Source: Acidobacteriota bacterium (GTDB taxonomy: Bacteria; Acidobacteriota; Blastocatellia; UBA7656). Taken from it: a stretch of DNA of 64,000 bases. Below the pieces are notes generated by a model. It was not told the origin of the DNA. It ran no database searches and saw only the letters and a list, made by a program, of their open reading frames with translations. Shown here piece by piece: positions 58,936-64,000 of this stretch. The position numbers and the translations under genes are program-made. The stretch's first letter is position 1, and each line of letters starts with the position of its first letter. The DNA lies in the NCBI GenBank assembly GCA_040754075.1, contig JBFMDH010000002.1, forward strand, positions 124,001 to 188,000, read 5' to 3'.

Positions 58936-61026
58936 ATGGCAAAAGCAATTAAGTATGTAGAAAAAAGCGTAGCGGTTGCCGCCAACGCTGCGTGGTTCGT
59001 TTATGAAAAATTGAATCGCATCAATCCGAACCCGTCATTTACGCCCAATTGGTCAGATAAACCCTTGTTGAAATCGTATCAAAAAACCAAACCGCCGCTT
59101 GGCTGGCCGCGCACTACTGATTCGCTTTGTCCGCGATGCGTCCCGAAAATTCGCCAGGATATTTTGGATGGTAAATTGCCCGTCGAAATTTTGAAAAATG
59201 AAAAGCTCGGTGAAATCAAAGCGCAAATCATCGAACGCGACGGCAAAATTTTAATGGTCAAAGATTGCCCGAATTGCGGCGGTCATTTTGAAGACGTGAT
59301 GGCGATTGACCCGGATTTCTTCAAACACCTCGAAGAGAGTTTTCCCGGTCGTGACATTCGCGCCCACAATGACGAAGGCTTGCACAATCACGGTTCTTCG
59401 ACCATCACCCACGGTCGCGGCGCAGTCTTGACCATCGACTTGACCAACCGCTGCAATATGATGTGTGACCCCTGTTTTATGGACGCCAATCAAGTGGGCT
59501 TCGTTCATGAACTGTCGTGGCAGGACATCAAAACCATGCTCGACAATGCGATTTCGATCAAACCGCGTCGCCAGATGTCCGTACAATTTTCCGGTGGCGA
59601 ACCGACCCTCTCACCTTACTTTTTAGATGCCGTGCGTTATTCACGCAAAGTCGGTTACAACAGCGTGCAAGCGGCAACCAACGGCATTGAATTCGCCAAG
59701 AGTCCTGAGTTCTGCAAACAGGCGGCAGACGCGGGATTGCGTTATGCTTACCTGCAATTTGATGGCATCGGCAATGCCGCCAACGAACATCGCGCCGTCG
59801 GTAACCTCTTCGATGTGAAACTGCGCGCCATCGAAAACCTGCACGCGGCGGGCGTGGAAATCGTGCCGGTTACGACCATCGTCAACGGCGTCAATAACGA
59901 ACAGGTCGGTCGCATCATTAAATTCGCGCTCGACAACCCGAAAAAGATTTCTTTCCTGTCGTTCCAGCCGGTGTCGTTCACCGGTCGCGACGAAGAGATC
60001 ACCGATGAGCGTCGTCAGGCGCAACGTTACACGCTTTCGCATATGGCGCACGACATCAAAAATCAGACGGGCATTGGCGAACCGGTGCGCGATTGGTTCC
60101 CGATTTCGTTTATGTCAACCTTTTCGGATTGGGCAGACCTCGTACACGGACCCTCGAACGATTGGGGACAACTGAGTTGCGGTTGCCATCCCAATTGCGG
60201 CATCGGTATGGCGGTGATGATTGACAAAGAGACCAAAGAATGCGCGCCGGTCACTGCATTTCTGGATGCCAATCAATTCGCCAGAGATTTGATGAAGGTC
60301 AATGATGCGGCGCGTGGCAAAAAGATGTCGCTGCTCGGCGCTGGTCTTGCGCTGCTTCGCAACTATGACCCGTTCAAAGCCCCGACGCATTTCAAAATCA
60401 AAGACCTGATGATGAAATTCGATAAATCATTCGGCGCATCGGGCAAAGATTACGGAAAAGTGTCGGGCGACCGCACCGCCGAAGATATTGCCAAACGTCG
60501 TTCAGACCGCTGGAACTTCCTGTTCATTGCCGGTATGTGGTTCCAGGATTTGTTTAACTACGATTTCCGCCGTACCGAGCAGTGCATCATTCCGTATGCC
60601 ACACAGGAAGGCGAAATCTCTTTCTGCGCCTATAACACAGGCATCGGTTGGCGCAACATCGTCGAGAAGATGCATATGACGGCGACGCTCACCAAGTGGT
60701 ACGAAGAGCATGGGCATCACGAGATTTTTGCGGGTGGCAAAAGTGTTGGTCTGGTAAGCGTTGACCACTCGCTGGTTTTGAAAGACGAACTGGTCACCAA
60801 CGAAATTCAACACGACCTCGACAATCTCGGCATTGCCAAGACCGCGCGCGAAGAGAAACAACGCGCCCGCGCCGAGCGTCTGCGTCAGGAACAGGAAAAT
60901 GCGCGAATGGCGAAACTCTATCGTCAGCACATTCTCAAAGAGCAATCGGAACCCGAAGCGCCAATCGTTCAACTCAAAGGATTGAGCAAAGCCAAACCGC
61001 AAACCGAAACTATGGCGGGTGATTAA
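58936..61026 (+). CDS. Radical SAM enzyme of the tetraether lipid synthase (Tes/MJ0619)-like family
   Basis: 696 residues from the ATG at 58936, with GAGGAG upstream. The N-terminus has two Cys pairs, LCPRC (C65, C68) and CPNC (C111, C114), then the radical SAM motif C173, C177, C180 (LTNRCNMMCDPCF) and QFSGGEPTLSPYF. Further landmarks are YLQFDGIG, SFQPVSFTGR, SCGCHPNCGIGMAV (C415, C417, C421) and FQDLFNYDFRRTEQCIIPY...ISFCAYN (C550, C564). This order of Cys-rich N-terminal module, radical SAM core and FQD..NYD..RxxxCxIxYA..FCAYN block follows Tes, which joins lipid tails into membrane-spanning chains. The C-terminal 120 residues are a charged coiled-coil tail. Acidobacteria make iso-diabolic acid membrane-spanning lipids, so such a role is plausible, though not shown. 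Confidence 0.78.
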   Translation: MAKAIKYVEKSVAVAANAAWFVYEKLNRINPNPSFTPNWSDKPLLKSYQKTKPPLGWPRTTDSLCPRCVPKIRQDILDGKLPVEILKNEKLGEIKAQIIERDGKILMVKDCPNCGGHFEDVMAIDPDFFKHLEESFPGRDIRAHNDEGLHNHGSSTITHGRGAVLTIDLTNRCNMMCDPCFMDANQVGFVHELSWQDIKTMLDNAISIKPRRQMSVQFSGGEPTLSPYFLDAVRYSRKVGYNSVQAATNGIEFAKSPEFCKQAADAGLRYAYLQFDGIGNAANEHRAVGNLFDVKLRAIENLHAAGVEIVPVTTIVNGVNNEQVGRIIKFALDNPKKISFLSFQPVSFTGRDEEITDERRQAQRYTLSHMAHDIKNQTGIGEPVRDWFPISFMSTFSDWADLVHGPSNDWGQLSCGCHPNCGIGMAVMIDKETKECAPVTAFLDANQFARDLMKVNDAARGKKMSLLGAGLALLRNYDPFKAPTHFKIKDLMMKFDKSFGASGKDYGKVSGDRTAEDIAKRRSDRWNFLFIAGMWFQDLFNYDFRRTEQCIIPYATQEGEISFCAYNTGIGWRNIVEKMHMTATLTKWYEEHGHHEIFAGGKSVGLVSVDHSLVLKDELVTNEIQHDLDNLGIAKTAREEKQRARAERLRQEQENARMAKLYRQHILKEQSEPEAPIVQLKGLSKAKPQTETMAGD

Positions 61027-61051
61027 TTCTTAAACCTAACGGATTTTCCGC

Positions 61052-61084
61052 AAGGCTGTTGGGCGCGCTCAACAGCCTTTTTTA
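61052..61084 (+). terminator. Intrinsic terminator of the radical SAM operon
   Basis: AAGGCTGTTG (61052-61061) pairs with CAACAGCCTT (61070-61079) around GGCGCGCT and is followed by TTTTTTATT. A textbook terminator 25 bases after the stop codon. Confidence 0.9.
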
Positions 61085-61496
61085 TTTCGCCGGCGATTCC
61101 CGAGCAACTGCTATTTGGAGAGCCTTGCGATTGGGCTGCGTCATTCCAGATTCATTTTATAAAGCAAGATTGTTGCAGTGACGACGCCGATAACCGAACA
61201 ACGTATTTCCTAACCTGACAAATTTTCGCCACTATGCCGGTCATCCGGCGAATTGCATCCGGCATCTTCCTCACAACACAATTGCCGGTGACGCAAACTT
61301 CGCATAAGCGTGCAGACTTGGCGCATCTCTACAGTGACCTGCCAAAATCCTATGACACTTACAGTTTTTTGGTTGATGATTCGGGTATCTAGCGGAATAA
61401 AACCCAATATTTTATTTGGAATCACAGGAGGTTTTGGTATTTTCTTCCTCTGGAATGTTGTCTCCCCATTCACAGTTTACAATTTCAGTAGAGCCT
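61085..61496. other. Intergenic spacer before the glycosyltransferase
   Basis: 412 bases. I see no supported gene. Open frames here lack family features or ribosome sites. The last 80 bases are in frame with the glycosyltransferase, but GT2 proteins begin near the VSVIIPTYN strand, so the later ATG at 61497 is preferred. Confidence 0.5.
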
Positions 61497-62444
61497 ATGG
61501 TTGAAAATCGAGAGCATCCGCTGGTCTCCGTCATCATTCCCACGTACAATAATGCGCGATTTTTGTCTGAGTGCCTCGACAGCATTCTCCATCAGACCTA
61601 TGGTAATTTTGAAATTCTACTGGTTGATGATGGTTCAACCGACGATACCGAAGCGGTGATTCAGCCCTATCTCGAAAGCCTTCGCTATTTCCGCAAAGCC
61701 AATGGCGGGCCTTCATCGGCGCGCAATCTGGCGCTCACCCAGGCGCGCGGCGAGTTCATCGCTTTTCAGGATGCCGATGACATCTGGGTAAAAGACAAGC
61801 TTGAGTTGCAGGTTGATTATCTCAGACAAAATGCCCATGTCGGCGTGGTCTTTACTGATTCGGCGCGGTTTGACACCGAAGGCGGATTCCGTCCGAGTTT
61901 CCGGGAAACCTACGGGTACGTGCCCAATGAAAATATATTTGAAGAGTTGCTGGTCAATCATTTCATCGCCATGCCTTCGGTGATGGTGCGTCGCCGTTGT
62001 CTGGACGAGGTCGGATTGTTTGACGAATCGCTGACCGGCGCTGAAGATTACAATCTCTATTTGCGGCTGGCGAAAAAATACCAATTCGGTTTTCTGGATA
62101 AAGTCCTGGTGCATGTGCGGCTGCATGGCGCAAGTCTTTCCGACAATCTGGAACAGATGTGCCGCGATGAGATTAAAAATCTCGATAAAATATCGACGAT
62201 GTTTCCTGATGCCGCTATCCCGAAACGCAAACTCGCGGGACGAATCTATGCGCGATTCGGGCGCTATTATTTCAGTCAACAGCGATTCGCAGAAGCTCGC
62301 CGGTGTTTCAGGCAAGCCTTTCGCCATTGGCCCTGGCAAGCGGGCAGCCTGCCGTTTTTCCTGATTGCCGCCTTGCCCGACCGCCTGCGCCACCGCGTGC
62401 TCTCGCTCAACAAATCGTTAAAAAAATTACCCCTTGATTTTTAA
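61497..62444 (+). CDS. GT2 family glycosyltransferase (GT-A fold)
   Basis: 315 residues from the ATG at 61497, 11 residues before the nucleotide-binding strand VSVIIPTYNNARFLSECLDSIL. ILLVDDGSTDDTEAVI supplies the first acidic pair and ARGEFIAFQDADDIW holds the DxD-like metal site. LTGAEDYNLYLRLAKKYQF carries the catalytic-base ED motif. The C-terminal 80 residues are helical (RIYARFGRYYFSQQRFAEARRCF), a TPR-like tail rather than a membrane segment. It transfers a sugar onto a polysaccharide precursor. The flippase gene starts 19 bases downstream, so the two belong to a surface-polysaccharide operon. Confidence 0.9.
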   Translation: MVENREHPLVSVIIPTYNNARFLSECLDSILHQTYGNFEILLVDDGSTDDTEAVIQPYLESLRYFRKANGGPSSARNLALTQARGEFIAFQDADDIWVKDKLELQVDYLRQNAHVGVVFTDSARFDTEGGFRPSFRETYGYVPNENIFEELLVNHFIAMPSVMVRRRCLDEVGLFDESLTGAEDYNLYLRLAKKYQFGFLDKVLVHVRLHGASLSDNLEQMCRDEIKNLDKISTMFPDAAIPKRKLAGRIYARFGRYYFSQQRFAEARRCFRQAFRHWPWQAGSLPFFLIAALPDRLRHRVLSLNKSLKKLPLDF

Positions 62445-62463
62445 CTTATCGAAACCGATTGTC

Positions 62464-64000
62464 ATGCAAATCGAAAATCAGCATCGCGCTTCACAAATCA
62501 TCAAAAACGTAGTGATGAACTGGGCGGCATTCATTGTCACCATCGGCATCGGTTTTGTGATGTCACCGTTTCTGGTGCGCAACCTTGGCGATGAAATTTA
62601 CGGGGTCTGGGTGCTCGTAGGTTCGCTGGTTGGTTATCTGGGGCTTCTCGATTTCGGTATCACCCCTTCGACGGTGAAATACGTTGCAGAATATCGCGCG
62701 CGCGGTGAACAACAATCGATCAATCGTCTGATCACCACCAGCTTGACGATTTATTCAATCATCGGATTGCTGGCGCTTCTGCTTAGCGTCGGTTTCGCCA
62801 TTTTCTTTAACCGTATTTTTCACACCCCGCTTTCATTCAACACTGCAGCCGCAGTGGTTTTAATAACCGGATTGAATCTCGCGCTCACCTTTCCGGCAAC
62901 GGTTTTCGTAGGCGTGCTGCGCGGTTATCAACGATACGATTTGGATTCGTCGGTTACGACCATCAATATCCTCGTCCGCAGCGGGGTGATTGTCGCTTTG
63001 ATTTTAAAAGGCTACGGCATACTGGCATTGGCTTTGGTGACCTTTGCGTTCGATATGTTGCGGCTCATTTATCTGATGCGTTCGGCATATCGGTTGAATT
63101 CGGAAATCGCCATCAAGCGCGAGTATTTCGATAAAGCGCAACTGAGAGAACTTTTCGGTTACAGCATCTTCGCTTTTTTAATGATTGTCGGAAAGCGCAT
63201 CATTTTTTACACGGATGCGATTGTCATCGGAATTTTTTTATCGCCTGCGGCGGTTACGCTCTATTCAATCGCCAACCGGTTGGTGACCTATTTATTGCAA
63301 GTTTCGGAAACCATGGGGGTGCTCACGCCCACGGCATCCGATATGGGGGCGCGCAATGACCACCAGGCAATTAAAGAGATGTTGATTTTGAGCACCAAAT
63401 ATATGTTGCTCATTGCGCTTCCGGTGGCTGCGGTATTTTTTATTCTTGGCGACTTGTTTATCGCCTTGTGGATGGGGCAGGAATATATCCGTAGCGCAGT
63501 GATACTCTCCATCTTAACCGTAGCCGTATTGGCGCATTTACTGGAAATGCCCGCGCATACGATATTGCTCGGTCTCGGCAAACATAAGGTTGTGGCATTG
63601 TTTACGCTGGCGCAGGCGATTGCCAATCTGGTGTTGAGTTTGGTGCTGGTTAAACCTTACGGACTTGAAGGCGTGGCGTTTGGCACAACGATTCCGACGG
63701 TGGGCTTTACAGTGGTCGCGATAGTTATCTATTTCAGAAATTATTTGCGCGTCTCGCTGATTGAGTACATCAAGCGGTCGCTGCCGAGAGCGTTGCTTGT
63801 GCAGCTACCTTTTGTTTTATTGCTGTTGGGAATTAAAAGCTATTTGCCGCCGACGGCTCTGGTGAGCACTTCAAACAGAGGCTGGTTATTGTTAATTTTC
63901 TTTGCAGAAATTTCCATAGCGTTGCTTCCCTATGGGATTACAGTTTTTGCTTTTTGCATGGATCAATCTGAGCGCGCTGCGGTTTTAAAAATCACCGAGA
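62464..64000 (+). CDS. Oligosaccharide flippase (Wzx/MVF-type), partial at the right edge
   Basis: The reading frame opens at the ATG at 62464 and stays open to the window's end (512 codons), so the C-terminus is missing. It is strongly hydrophobic, with about 12-13 helices visible. It begins IIKNVVMNWAAFIVTIGIGFVMSPFLVRNLGDEIYGVWVLVGSLVGYLGLLDFG, the standard opening of Wzx-like exporters, and contains VGVLRGYQRYDL, TDAIVIGIFLSPAAVTLYSIANRLV and EMPAHTILLGLGKHKV. Such proteins flip lipid-linked oligosaccharides across the inner membrane. It follows a GT2 glycosyltransferase in the same transcript. Confidence 0.88.
   Translation, partial: MQIENQHRASQIIKNVVMNWAAFIVTIGIGFVMSPFLVRNLGDEIYGVWVLVGSLVGYLGLLDFGITPSTVKYVAEYRARGEQQSINRLITTSLTIYSIIGLLALLLSVGFAIFFNRIFHTPLSFNTAAAVVLITGLNLALTFPATVFVGVLRGYQRYDLDSSVTTINILVRSGVIVALILKGYGILALALVTFAFDMLRLIYLMRSAYRLNSEIAIKREYFDKAQLRELFGYSIFAFLMIVGKRIIFYTDAIVIGIFLSPAAVTLYSIANRLVTYLLQVSETMGVLTPTASDMGARNDHQAIKEMLILSTKYMLLIALPVAAVFFILGDLFIALWMGQEYIRSAVILSILTVAVLAHLLEMPAHTILLGLGKHKVVALFTLAQAIANLVLSLVLVKPYGLEGVAFGTTIPTVGFTVVAIVIYFRNYLRVSLIEYIKRSLPRALLVQLPFVLLLLGIKSYLPPTALVSTSNRGWLLLIFFAEISIALLPYGITVFAFCMDQSERAAVLKITE

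Noticed and set aside
61310-61504. 64-codon frame with a hydrophobic stretch before the GT2 gene
   Set aside because: No ribosome site or similarity to a known small membrane protein, and it overlaps the glycosyltransferase start.

Overview
The window looks like chromosomal DNA of a mid-GC, soil-type bacterium, most likely Acidobacteriota of the class Blastocatellia. This placement is an inference from gene content: many secreted S8, S9, M14 and M20 peptidases, several PQQ-type beta-propeller proteins, a TPR-CHAT protein beside a sigma/anti-sigma pair, and a tetraether-synthase-like radical SAM enzyme. No rRNA or single-copy phylogenetic marker is present to confirm it. There is no prophage, transposase or CRISPR array. 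One tRNA gene (His) is present.

Layout. 0-3 kb: end of a sugar aminotransferase, a membrane-anchored nucleotide-sugar epimerase and an L-2-hydroxyglutarate oxidase. 3.2-6.6 kb (minus strand): agmatine deiminase and N-carbamoylputrescine amidase (agmatine to putrescine), YjbQ and the SRAP protein YedK. 6.8-7.3 kb: a thioredoxin-fold AhpC-TSA_2 protein whose catalytic position is an in-frame TGA followed by a SECIS-like hairpin, a probable selenoprotein that ordinary gene calling would truncate. 7.7-17.7 kb: a secreted subtilisin ending in eight hexapeptide repeats, a GNAT protein, an MGDG-synthase-like glycosyltransferase, a VOC protein, an S9 peptidase, an SPFH protein and a DUF4139-like secreted protein. 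18.2-21.4 kb: an AT-rich restriction-modification cassette with one methyltransferase and two diverged TdeIII-like nucleases in tandem. 21.5-25.8 kb: bifunctional FtcD, an enoyl-CoA hydratase homologue, a DUF971 protein and an M20 amidohydrolase. 26-30.4 kb: an unknown gene, an HNH nuclease and an Mla-type lipid transport operon (permease, ATPase, MCE protein). 30.4-46.9 kb: secreted and membrane proteins, including an S9 peptidase, three PQQ-like propellers, an amino-acid permease, an M14 carboxypeptidase and a TPR protein. 47.1 kb: tRNA-His. 47.5-57.2 kb: a proteolysis and sigma-factor block, with a cytosolic subtilisin, a stand-alone prodomain-like protein, an ECF sigma factor, a five-repeat DUF5666 protein, a zinc-finger anti-sigma-like protein, a TPR-CHAT protease and a secreted subtilisin. 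57.7-61 kb: two radical SAM enzymes, the second resembling tetraether lipid synthase. 61.5-64 kb: a GT2 glycosyltransferase and an O-antigen-type flippase that runs off the window.

The spacers are unusually rich in palindromes. Three families recur: heptanucleotide tandem repeats set as inverted pairs; hairpins built on GCGGTC-N3-GACCGC or TGGAGTGCGG; and octanucleotide arms of the CACAGAGG or CGCAAAG type. Several sit between genes of one operon, so not all can be simple terminators.

The strongest leads are the UxxC selenoprotein, the sigma/anti-sigma/TPR-CHAT/subtilisin locus with its neighbouring subtilisin and prodomain-like pair, the Tes-like radical SAM enzyme, and the restriction system with paired diverged nucleases.
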